Shown here: positions 25,427-34,876 of the stretch, piece after piece
Layout: every line of letters starts with the position of its first letter
Position numbering within the stretch: the stretch's first letter is position 1
Assembly: GCF_000621565.1 (NCBI RefSeq)
Contig: NZ_KK211308.1
Location: 1-64,000 of the forward strand
Direction: 5' to 3'
From: Butyrivibrio sp. LB2008
GTDB taxonomy: Bacteria; Bacillota; Clostridia; Lachnospirales; Lachnospiraceae
DNA length: 64,000 bases
The notes under the pieces: generated by a model
The model's database searches: none
Seen by the model: the letters and a program-made list of their open reading frames with translations, nothing else
What the model was told of the DNA's origin: nothing
Program-made: the position numbers and the translations under genes

Positions 25427-28400
25427 TCATCTCTTTTTAAATTTACTTAATGACTGATTTCTTTTCTTTGCTCTGTCGCCGGATGCTTCAGAATGTTTTA
25501 CCGCGGTAACTCTTTCACCCGCAGAAGATGTCTGTATATGCTCACTTATCATCGAAACGGTCGGATATCCAAACAGATCCACCAGTTTTACTTCCGTTTC
25601 AAATTCCTGTTCAAGCCTTACCTTGAGTTGAGAAAGAATAAGCGAATGCCCTCCGACATCAAAGAAATTATCTTCTGTTCCGAAATCATCTCTTCCGAGG
25701 ATCTCGCTCCAGATCTTCAGTACCTTTTCTTCCGTCTCGTTGCTTGGCTTTACGATTCCGTGTTTTGTTTCTTTAAAATCTTTCGGAAGTTTTCTATAAT
25801 CAACCTTTCCGTTTGGTGTAAGCGGAATATTATCCAATATCTCGTAATGCTCGGGAAGTACGTTAACAGGAAGGTACTCGCACAAGAAATTTCTCATTTC
25901 GCTGCTCTTAAAATCCGATCCGTCTTTTAAAACAAGATAAGCAACGATCATATCTCTGCCACCTGAATTTACGACGCTTACATGTGCGTTCCTGACATTA
26001 TCGTTTTTAAGAAGCGCAAGTTCTATTTCACCGCTCTCAATTCTGTATCCTCTGACATTTATCTGATCATCCGCTCTTCCTTCGATCAGTATGGAGCCAT
26101 CGGTCAAATATCTGCCCACATCTCCTGTCTTGTATATCTTCACTGACGGATCTTTATCACTTGTAATGAACTTCTCTTTATTGAGCTTTTCATTATTCAG
26201 ATAGCCTTTACTCAGATGCCTTGTCTCAATATAGATTTCTCCAAGTTCGCCCAGTCCTGCTCTGTTCCCGCTCTTCGTAGCCGGATAAATATCCACTTCG
26301 TGAATTCCTCCTGATATCGGAAGAACGTCTTTTTTGGGATTGTAGTCATCAGGGATGTCATAATATCCCATAACCTGCGGAGTCTCTGTAGCTCCGTAGA
26401 AGTTTGAGCACATTGCTTTCGGACTTATTTTTCTTACTTTCTCAACCTGAGCCGCTCCGAGCTTCTCACCTCCAAAGTAATAATGTCTTACATCAGGCAG
26501 GTATACGTTTTTCTCTCCCGCTATCATCATGAAGAGCGAAGGTGTGATATTGACGTCCGTAACACCCTGTTCCGCCATCCACTTTGCACTTCCATCAAGG
26601 TCGTATCTTGAAGCTCTCTTACGTATTGCAAGCCTTCCGCCAAGTGCCAAAGGAGTAAACACTTCTCTCATCAGAGGATCGTGTGTTAATCCGGCAAACA
26701 TTGCAAATGTGCAGTCTCTGCTAAGCCTGTAGTGATGTATGAACCACTTGATAAAATGAACGACCGGTTCATGTGGTGTACATATGAGATTGGGAGTGCC
26801 CGTTGTTCCCGATGTAAAGAGAACATAAGCTTCGTCACCGGCTTGTCTTCTAATTTTTTCCTTTCCGCTGTCACCTTGTTTCAGCTCCATAAGATCAGCA
26901 TATGTTTCAAACAAACATGCCTCTTTTGCGGCACCATCAAATACCTTTGGGATTTCGCCGTCAAGAAGGATGACTCCCTTGGCTTTTACTGCATCAAACT
27001 GATTTTTAAGCCGTTCTTCAGGATATTCGGGATCGAATATACTAAACACTCCGCCGGCCTTTAAAACCGCAAGCATAGCAATTATCAGTTTTGTACTTCT
27101 AAATCCGTAGATGATACATTTATCACCGCTTTTTATTCCACGCTCACGCAGAGCACCCGAAAGCTCTGAAACCTTTTTATCAAGTTCTTTATAGGTAACA
27201 TCTTCGTCTTCAAAAGAAATCGCTACTCTGTCAGGATATTTACTTATACTTTCTTCAACCATCTCGTAAAGTGTCTCGGTCGCCGTAATATTTCTTTCTT
27301 TTTTCCTTTTGTTTTTTTCTTCCAGGACATTTATGAACTCATCTCCAATAAGTGATATATCCTCAATCTTTACATTCTTTTTTTCAAGGACGGTTTGTGT
27401 AACTGTCGCAAACTGTCTCATGAATTCCTGCATTCTCTCCTGTTTGAAAAGATCGCTGTTATAAACCGCTCTCAGATTCATTTTTCCAAAATACTCTTCA
27501 ACATACAGTGTCAGATCGTATTTGGTATTTTCCTGAATAATCGGATACGGCTCAGCTTCAAGTCCTTTCAGGTCAAAATTTATGCCGTCCGGATTCTGAA
27601 CGTTTAACATCACCTGAACAAGCGGCAATCTGCTGAGATCTCTTTTTCCCACAAGCATACGGACAAGTTCTTCAAATGAAACATCCTGATTCTCGTAAGC
27701 TTTAAGGCTCACATCTCTGGCATTTTCAAGACACTTTTGTATGCTGTCTTCGTCGTCCACAGAGCATCTCATAACAAGAGTATTTACAAAGAATCCGATC
27801 ATATCCTCGGTTTCTTTTTTGCCTCTTCCCGCAATCGGAACTCCTATCGGAATATCCGTGTTACCGGTAAGCTTATGCAGTAATACCGAGAAAACTGTAA
27901 GCATGAACATGAATGTTGTAATCTTGTTGTCTTTGCAAAATGCTTTTATCTTCGAAGTAAGATTTTTATCAAGTTCCGATGTCACCGTATATCCGTTATG
28001 TGTCTGAACATCAGGTCTGATGTAATCTGTAGGAAGCGAAACAACCTCCATGTCGGGTGAAAGAGTCTTTTTCCAAAACTCCTTCTGCTTATTTGTTGTT
28101 TTCTTTCTCTCATCAAGCCAATAGATATAATCTATATAACTCAGCTTTTCTTCCGATATATTTCCTTTTCCGCCATTGTTATAATCACTTGCTATCTCAC
28201 GGGTTATAAGTTCCATCGACCATCCGTCCGAGATAATGTGATGCACAACGACTATCAGAACATATTCGTCTTTGTCCTTATAAACCAGATATCCTCTGAT
28301 CAGAAGATCCTTTTCAAGATTGAAACTCTGTTTCGAAACGGCACTTATTATTGAATTAATGGGCTTATCTGTATCCTTGCCTTCAAAATTCATCAGGTAA

Positions 28401-31400
28401 TAACGCCTTAAACTAAACTCGAAATCACTTCTGATTGTCTGATAAGGGATTCCATTCTCGTTTTTGAAGGATGTCCTTAAATTTTCATTGTTACGGATAA
28501 CATGCCTGAAGCTCTCTTCAAGCCTCTCGACATTCAGCTCACCGCTTAGCTTTATCGGCATGACAATGTTGTAACTTCCGTTTGAATCTCCCATTTGCTC
28601 GGCAAACCACATCTGTCTTTGCTGGGGTGAAAGATTGATCTTTTCTCCCCTCTCCGCTCTTAAAACACTTTCGCTGCGCTCCGTTCCCTCTTCGCGGAAT
28701 AGTTGTTCCATTTCACGTATGGTCGGATAGCCAAACACCATAGCAGTCGTGAAATCTTTTCCGAAGCTTTCACTTATGACATTCGAAAGTTTCGTCGCCG
28801 TCAATGAATGTCCGCCCAGTTCAAAGAAGTTATCGTCTATTCCGACATCTTCCGTCTCGAGAACTTCCTTCCAAAGTCCTGCGAGCTTTTCCTGAACTTC
28901 ATTTTCCGGTAGCTGTACTTCTCTTCTCTCAGCTTTAAAAATGAGATTATTTTCAATTGCCTTAAGATCTGCTTTGCCGTTCCATGTAAGAGGAATATTA
29001 TCTATAACATTTATGACTGCAGGAACCATGTAGTAAGGAAGCTTATTTTTCAGATGCTCTTTTAACCCGTTTGTATCAACGAGGTCTCTTTCTACCTTAA
29101 CCACGAGATACAGTGTTTTTGTCTCACTCTTTTGCGTGACTCCGACAACCGCATCCGCGATTCCTTCGTATTCCATTGCCACGTTTCTGATCTCATCGGT
29201 CTCTATCCTAAATCCGCGAAGTTTGACCTGACTGTCTTTTCTTCCTTTGAATTCAAGTTCACCGCATGCATTGAGACATACAACATCTCCCGATGCATAT
29301 AATTTGGTTTCATAACCGTTTGAAAATCTCTTGGTGACGAACTTTTCCTTATTTAGATCTTCTCTGTTAAGATATCCCTTGCTAAGTCCGATACCTCCGA
29401 TATATAATTCACCCTCACGTCCTTTACCCACAGGATTCATCCACTCATCAAGCACGTATACTTCTGTATTCGTAACAGGCTTTCCTATGGTGACTTTTTC
29501 TCCGGGAAGACATCTTTTGGTAGTTGTCCAGATTGTCGCCTCGGTAGGTCCGTATGCATTAAAGAATTTGTGATCTCTGCCCCATATTTCTATCAATTCT
29601 TCAGGACACGCTTCTCCTGCAACTATCACAGTCTCAAGCTCATCAAGTCCTTTGGGAGAAGTAAGAGCGAGCACTGAAGGAGTAACACAGATATGGGTTA
29701 TACCTTTATTCTTGATATATGAAGACAGTGCATTTCCGATTACTTTCTGCTTATCGACAATGTACAGTGCCGCTCCGTTTCCAAGTGCCATTACGATCTC
29801 AAATACCGAAGCGTCAAAGCAGAAAGAAGCAAACTGCAATATCTTAGAGTCACTTTTTACATCAAAGAGTTTTTTCTCTTCATCTATCACATTGCAGATA
29901 CCTCTGTGCGGAACCTGCACGCCCTTTGGCTTTCCGGTAGATCCCGACGTATAGATGACATATGCGGTATCTTCGCAGGAAATCTTAATTTCATCATCGT
30001 TCTTAGTGCATTCATCGGAATAATCCCCGCTCATAATGCTGTCTATCGCGATAACATCTTTTATTTCGGGAACACATTCTCTTATCCGTTCAGCACCCAA
30101 AGTTCCTGTTATGATCACTTCTATACCGGCATCCTGCGCTATATATGTAATTCTTTCATCCGGATAACCTGTATCAATTGGCACATAGGCCATACCTGCT
30201 TTAAGTATTCCGACAAGAGTGACAACCGCTTCTATGCTCTTATCCATGAACAGTCCGATCATGGATCCGGATGTTCCTCTACCTCTCAGAACTCTTGCCA
30301 CAGCATCGGATTTCTCATCAAGTTCTCTGTAAGAAATAGATTTATCTTCATAGCAAAGTGCTGTATTTTCGCCGTACTTTGAAGCAATTTTCCCGAATCT
30401 TTCGATAAATGTTTCCGGATCATAATCGGTTATGTGATTGTAAGCAATAAGCTCTTCTTCCTGCTTAGGTGATATAAGCGGTATCTCACATATTTTTTGG
30501 CCCGGATCCGCAATGATATTTCCGATAAGACCTATGAGGTCATCGCGCATTCTTTCAATTCGCTGCGGGCTGAATATTTCCGATTTGTACTCGATGAAGC
30601 CGCCTAATTCTTCTCCGTCATCAAACAAAGACAATGTGATATCAAACAATGCATTGCATACATCTACACCCTTTTGATTCATGGAAAGTCCGTCAAAATC
30701 AAATCGCGTCTTAGGAGTATTCTCATAATTAAACATTGTCTGAAACAGGACGGGATATCTGTAATCCTGCTCAATATCTATATCTTCGACACATTCATAT
30801 ATATCAATTTCTTTATGTGCCATGACGTCATAGTAGTGCTCCCTGACTTTACCCAGAAACTCATCTGCCGTGGAATCGATATCGATATTGGCTCTCATTC
30901 CAAGGCTATTAATAAAACATCCGATCATCTTTGTTGTCGCAAGATTATCTCTGCCTGACTCTGCCATTCCCACAACAAAATCTTTTTGACCTGTATATCT
31001 TCCGAGTAATATCTGATAAGCTCCCATGATAGTGCTGAACATGGTAAGCTTTTTGTCTTTTGCAAAAAGTCTGATATCCTCCGAAAGTTTTCTGTCCAGA
31101 TTAAAATAAAGTCTTCTTCCCGGATAAATTGCCTTTATGCTTCTCTCGGCGTCGGTCTCAAGTCTTAGTATTGAAGAACCGTTAAGTTCATTTTTCCAAA
31201 ACTCTTTTTCCTTGTTTTTCTTATTCTGCTTCCATGCGGTAAAATCGATATAGCTTACTTTCTCCTGCTCCAAAGATATAAAGCCGGAATTCTTATATGC
31301 GTTATAATAATCCTGCAGTTTGGAAACGATCACTCCGAATGACCAGCCATCCGTCACCGCATGATGTGAAACCAAAAGTATCACATATCTCTGAGGTGCA

Positions 31401-31873
31401 GTCTTAATAACAGTCACCTTAAAAAGCGAAGGCTTATCAAACTCAAATTTTCTTACTGCTCTTTCCTCTATTATCCCGTCAAGTCCCGCTTCTCCATTAC
31501 AGATATCAATGTACTCGATCTTTGAAAAAGCATCTTTATCTATTACCTGAAGATATCCTCTTTCCGACTTTACGAAACCTGTTCTGAGTGAGCTGCTTGA
31601 TGCAATAAGTGCGTCAATCGCTTTCTGAAGCGAAATGATATCTATTGCGCCCTCAACATCAACTCTTGAAGCAAGATTGTATGCTCCGCTCTCCTTGCTT
31701 AATTCCTCTCTCTCAAGCATCGATCTTTGCATAGACGAAACAACATACTCAGTAAGATCTGTTTTGCTTATAACATTCTCTCGCAGCTTACTTTTTTCAA
31801 GACGTGCCGCCAGGATGGAATGCAACTTTTCTTTATTTACATCTTTGTTTTTTTCTATTACCGTCGATGTCAT
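25427..31873 (-). CDS. Dimodular NRPS: C-A-PCP-C-A-PCP
   Basis: About 2148 residues. The first 40 are charged and helical, probably a docking segment. C1 has HHAVTDG (about 171). A1 has TSGSTG (about 642) and a hand-read pocket of D-A-F-C-I-A-A-I-W-K, suggesting a hydrophobic or aromatic residue but not a known code. PCP1 has GGHSLTA (about 1021), C2 HHIISDG (about 1214). A2 has an unusual A3 motif, TSGTTGTPNL (about 1688), and a THDPLMRE core. Its pocket reads D-P-R-N-Y-G-F-Q-V-K, like the Lys2/aminoadipate group. PCP2 has GGHSLIL (about 2075). There are no epimerisation domains. I chose ATG 31873 (MTSTVIEK); earlier starts run into the upstream PKS gene. Confidence 0.92.
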   Translation of the reverse strand: MTSTVIEKNKDVNKEKLHSILAARLEKSKLRENVISKTDLTEYVVSSMQRSMLEREELSKESGAYNLASRVDVEGAIDIISLQKAIDALIASSSSLRTGFVKSERGYLQVIDKDAFSKIEYIDICNGEAGLDGIIEERAVRKFEFDKPSLFKVTVIKTAPQRYVILLVSHHAVTDGWSFGVIVSKLQDYYNAYKNSGFISLEQEKVSYIDFTAWKQNKKNKEKEFWKNELNGSSILRLETDAERSIKAIYPGRRLYFNLDRKLSEDIRLFAKDKKLTMFSTIMGAYQILLGRYTGQKDFVVGMAESGRDNLATTKMIGCFINSLGMRANIDIDSTADEFLGKVREHYYDVMAHKEIDIYECVEDIDIEQDYRYPVLFQTMFNYENTPKTRFDFDGLSMNQKGVDVCNALFDITLSLFDDGEELGGFIEYKSEIFSPQRIERMRDDLIGLIGNIIADPGQKICEIPLISPKQEEELIAYNHITDYDPETFIERFGKIASKYGENTALCYEDKSISYRELDEKSDAVARVLRGRGTSGSMIGLFMDKSIEAVVTLVGILKAGMAYVPIDTGYPDERITYIAQDAGIEVIITGTLGAERIRECVPEIKDVIAIDSIMSGDYSDECTKNDDEIKISCEDTAYVIYTSGSTGKPKGVQVPHRGICNVIDEEKKLFDVKSDSKILQFASFCFDASVFEIVMALGNGAALYIVDKQKVIGNALSSYIKNKGITHICVTPSVLALTSPKGLDELETVIVAGEACPEELIEIWGRDHKFFNAYGPTEATIWTTTKRCLPGEKVTIGKPVTNTEVYVLDEWMNPVGKGREGELYIGGIGLSKGYLNREDLNKEKFVTKRFSNGYETKLYASGDVVCLNACGELEFKGRKDSQVKLRGFRIETDEIRNVAMEYEGIADAVVGVTQKSETKTLYLVVKVERDLVDTNGLKEHLKNKLPYYMVPAVINVIDNIPLTWNGKADLKAIENNLIFKAERREVQLPENEVQEKLAGLWKEVLETEDVGIDDNFFELGGHSLTATKLSNVISESFGKDFTTAMVFGYPTIREMEQLFREEGTERSESVLRAERGEKINLSPQQRQMWFAEQMGDSNGSYNIVMPIKLSGELNVERLEESFRHVIRNNENLRTSFKNENGIPYQTIRSDFEFSLRRYYLMNFEGKDTDKPINSIISAVSKQSFNLEKDLLIRGYLVYKDKDEYVLIVVVHHIISDGWSMELITREIASDYNNGGKGNISEEKLSYIDYIYWLDERKKTTNKQKEFWKKTLSPDMEVVSLPTDYIRPDVQTHNGYTVTSELDKNLTSKIKAFCKDNKITTFMFMLTVFSVLLHKLTGNTDIPIGVPIAGRGKKETEDMIGFFVNTLVMRCSVDDEDSIQKCLENARDVSLKAYENQDVSFEELVRMLVGKRDLSRLPLVQVMLNVQNPDGINFDLKGLEAEPYPIIQENTKYDLTLYVEEYFGKMNLRAVYNSDLFKQERMQEFMRQFATVTQTVLEKKNVKIEDISLIGDEFINVLEEKNKRKKERNITATETLYEMVEESISKYPDRVAISFEDEDVTYKELDKKVSELSGALRERGIKSGDKCIIYGFRSTKLIIAMLAVLKAGGVFSIFDPEYPEERLKNQFDAVKAKGVILLDGEIPKVFDGAAKEACLFETYADLMELKQGDSGKEKIRRQAGDEAYVLFTSGTTGTPNLICTPHEPVVHFIKWFIHHYRLSRDCTFAMFAGLTHDPLMREVFTPLALGGRLAIRKRASRYDLDGSAKWMAEQGVTDVNITPSLFMMIAGEKNVYLPDVRHYYFGGEKLGAAQVEKVRKISPKAMCSNFYGATETPQVMGYYDIPDDYNPKKDVLPISGGIHEVDIYPATKSGNRAGLGELGEIYIETRHLSKGYLNNEKLNKEKFITSDKDPSVKIYKTGDVGRYLTDGSILIEGRADDQINVRGYRIESGEIELALLKNDNVRNAHVSVVNSGGRDMIVAYLVLKDGSDFKSSEMRNFLCEYLPVNVLPEHYEILDNIPLTPNGKVDYRKLPKDFKETKHGIVKPSNETEEKVLKIWSEILGRDDFGTEDNFFDVGGHSLILSQLKVRLEQEFETEVKLVDLFGYPTVSMISEHIQTSSAGERVTAVKHSEASGDRAKKRNQSLSKFKKR

Positions 31874-31901
31874 CTTGTTTTTCACCCGTTTTCCGTAATG
31901 C

Positions 31902-34862
31902 TTAACCCGCATCCTCCAATAACTTTCCTGTAACAATCTCAGAAAGAGCCGCTATATTTCCTGCTTCGATAATCTCTCTTATCTCCACATCAAGCTGAAT
32001 CGCATCTTTGATCATCATTGCATACTGACTGGCCGAAAGAGAACTAAGTCCTATCTCATAGAAGTTATCAAGAACGCCAATGTTTCCGACTCCGGTATTT
32101 TCTTTAAGCAGATTTAAAAGAAGTTCTTCCACTTCATCTCTTGGCTCAACAAGCTGTGCTTCCACGCTCTCTCTGTTTATACCGGTCTCTATCTTCACAG
32201 CCTTTGAAGAATCCGCTCTTACCGCTTCTCCCGCAAGATCGAGCAGTGAGTAATTTTTTCTGTCAAATCTGTAAGTCGGCATGTGAATCTTGTTAAATAT
32301 CATGCTGTTGTCAAATTCGCACTTACTTACAGCTCCGCACTCCCATAAAAGAGCTGCTTTTTCCAGAAAATAATCATAATGTGATTGCTTGTGATATTTA
32401 CCCGGAAGAAGATCTACATAAATATGATCTCTGCCATCGTTCTGCTGCTTTGTCAGATTGATCAAAGTTTTTCCGCAGCCGAGTTCAACGAATATTGCAT
32501 CTTTTCCATCAAGCAGATGTCTTATTCCTTTTGCAAAAAGAACAGGATTTACAATATGCTCTCTCCAGTACTCTGCTTTACTTAACTGTCCGCTTTGCGC
32601 AGGCTCTCCCGTAGTATTTGATATGATCTCAATCTCGGGATCTTTTAATTCAAACTTTTCAAGATATTCTTTGAATTTCTCTGCTGCCTCTGCCATTATC
32701 GGTGTATGGAATGCATGTGATGTACTCAGCACCTGAGACATGATCTTCTTTGAATCAAGAATCTCTTTTGCCCTGTCGATATTCTCAAATGTTCCACCAA
32801 GTACGACCGCTTCGGGTGCATTAACGGTTGATACATATACTCCCTCAAGTCCGAGTTTCCTTACTTCATCAAGTCCAAGCTTTACCGCGAGCATTCTGCT
32901 TCTCTGAGCACTCTGCAAAATCTTGCCCCTGTGATATACAATGTCGATTCCGTCTTCAAAAGACATCACTCCCGCCAGGCAGGCTCCCACATATTCTCCG
33001 AGGCTGTGACCTATGATCTTGTCAGGCTCAACTCCGCAAGACATAAGATAGCTTCCAAGTGCATAGGCAACCATGAAAATAAGAGGCTGTGCAAATTCTG
33101 TATTGTTAATGATCTCTTTTGCACTTTCTTTTTCTTCTTCCGACGGATATAAGATCTTATGCAGATCTTCGCCGTAGTTATCGCGTATATAACCGATTCC
33201 TTCATCGATGATATTCCTTATATGATCGACGTTTTCATACAGGTCCTTTGCCATGTCAATGTACTGGCTTCCCTGCCCTGTGATCAGGAAATATACGGGT
33301 TTTGAAGAAGCCTTTACAAATCTTTTACCTTCTGCGGATGCTCTGAGTCCTGCGATCAATTCCTCTTTGCTTCCCGCAACCAAAGCACTTCTCATTCCGA
33401 AGTTTTCTCTTCCTCTCTGAAGAGTGGCCGCTACCTTTCCGATATTTGTCACATCACTGTTTTCAAGCCAGTCTGCAATATTCTCCATTCCTTCAAACAA
33501 AGAATTGCTGCTCTTTGCAGATAACGGAAAGATATACTTTTCATCTTTTTTACCGGCGGCTTCTTCTCTCTTCGGAGGCTCCTGCATTATCACATGAGCA
33601 TTTGTTCCGCCTATTCCGAAGGAACTAACCGCTACTTTTGTATTTCCGTCTTTTTCGATCTTTTCGTTTTTCTTATTGATATAAAAAGGTGTCATATCAA
33701 GCTTTAATGCCTCGTTTTCTTTCCCAAAATCAGGCATCGCGGGAATGACTCCGTTCTTAAGTACAAGCAGCGCTTTAATAAGTCCCGATATTCCCGAAGC
33801 CGTATTCAAATGTCCGATGTTGGACTTAACACTTCCGAGTGCGCAAAAGCCTTTTTTGTCCGTATAATCTTCATAAACATTTGAGATTGCCTTAACTTCC
33901 AGAAGATCGCCAATCTCAGTCGCAGTTCCGTGAGTCTCAACATATCTGATCTCATCGGCCGACACATCCGCAAGTTCCATACAGTCACGTATAACCTGTG
34001 CCTGTCCTACAGGACTTGGCGCCGTAAATCCGACTTTGCTGTTTCCGTCATTGTTAACAGCTGTAGCCCTGATAACTCCGTATATGTCATCCTTATCTTC
34101 AATTGCATCTTCAAGACGCTTTAGTACGATCACTCCCACTCCGTCACTAAAAATCGTTCCGTCCGAATGTTCTTCGAAAGGTCTGCAGTGTCCGGATTTT
34201 GAAAAGATCATTCCTTTTCTGTATTTGTATCCCTGCTCTGTCGGGAAAGCCAGTGAAACACCACCGGCTACAGCCATATCGCAGTCTCCGCTAAGAAGTC
34301 CCTGACAAGCAAGATGAACTGCAACAAGTGATGATGAACAGGTTGACTGCACCGTCAGACTGGGGCCCGTCAGATTCAGTTTGTATGCGACTCTCGTAGC
34401 AAGAAGATCCTTGTCGCTTCCAAGCATAATGTCAAAATCATCATACTGTCCGGCAACGCCTTTCATTATCGCTCTGAGAATGTACGTGTTCATTCCTGCT
34501 CCCGCATAGACTCCGACTCTTCCTTCAAAATCAGATACAAGATTTCCCGAATCCTCAATTGCTTTCCATGTCTCTTCAAGAAGCACTCTGGCCTGAGGAT
34601 CTATGATCATTGATTCTCTTGCTGTATATCCAAAAAATTCAGAATCAAATTTTGTCGGAGAATCAATAACTCCTTTAACTCCCACATAGTCTCCGGATTC
34701 AATGTCTTCTTCGGAAACTCCTGATTTCTTAAGTTCTTCGTCGCTGAATCTTTCAAGACATTCCTTGTTATCAAGAAGGTTTTTCCACAATTCATCTATG
34801 GAATCCGCCTTGGGAAACCTTCCGGACATGCCTATTATCGCGATCAAATTCTCATTTTCCAT
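31902..34862 (-). CDS. PKS module KS-AT-ACP, malonyl-type
   Basis: 986 residues. KS: Cys in QSTCSSSL (about 173), His in ETHGTATEIGD (about 310), His in SNIGHLNTASG (about 350). AT: TGQGSQY, GHSLGEYVGA (Ser near 620), and a downstream HAFH motif in TSHAFHTPIM, the usual mark of malonyl-CoA specificity. ACP: IGLSSLSA (Ser near 938). There are no reducing domains, so it would add an unreduced two-carbon unit (a beta-keto group) to the glycyl chain unless a trans-acting KR intervenes. It lies between the first NRPS (14 bases) and the dimodular NRPS (28 bases). Confidence 0.93.
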   Translation of the reverse strand: MENENLIAIIGMSGRFPKADSIDELWKNLLDNKECLERFSDEELKKSGVSEEDIESGDYVGVKGVIDSPTKFDSEFFGYTARESMIIDPQARVLLEETWKAIEDSGNLVSDFEGRVGVYAGAGMNTYILRAIMKGVAGQYDDFDIMLGSDKDLLATRVAYKLNLTGPSLTVQSTCSSSLVAVHLACQGLLSGDCDMAVAGGVSLAFPTEQGYKYRKGMIFSKSGHCRPFEEHSDGTIFSDGVGVIVLKRLEDAIEDKDDIYGVIRATAVNNDGNSKVGFTAPSPVGQAQVIRDCMELADVSADEIRYVETHGTATEIGDLLEVKAISNVYEDYTDKKGFCALGSVKSNIGHLNTASGISGLIKALLVLKNGVIPAMPDFGKENEALKLDMTPFYINKKNEKIEKDGNTKVAVSSFGIGGTNAHVIMQEPPKREEAAGKKDEKYIFPLSAKSSNSLFEGMENIADWLENSDVTNIGKVAATLQRGRENFGMRSALVAGSKEELIAGLRASAEGKRFVKASSKPVYFLITGQGSQYIDMAKDLYENVDHIRNIIDEGIGYIRDNYGEDLHKILYPSEEEKESAKEIINNTEFAQPLIFMVAYALGSYLMSCGVEPDKIIGHSLGEYVGACLAGVMSFEDGIDIVYHRGKILQSAQRSRMLAVKLGLDEVRKLGLEGVYVSTVNAPEAVVLGGTFENIDRAKEILDSKKIMSQVLSTSHAFHTPIMAEAAEKFKEYLEKFELKDPEIEIISNTTGEPAQSGQLSKAEYWREHIVNPVLFAKGIRHLLDGKDAIFVELGCGKTLINLTKQQNDGRDHIYVDLLPGKYHKQSHYDYFLEKAALLWECGAVSKCEFDNSMIFNKIHMPTYRFDRKNYSLLDLAGEAVRADSSKAVKIETGINRESVEAQLVEPRDEVEELLLNLLKENTGVGNIGVLDNFYEIGLSSLSASQYAMMIKDAIQLDVEIREIIEAGNIAALSEIVTGKLLEDAG

Positions 34863-34876
34863 CTATACTTTTCTCC

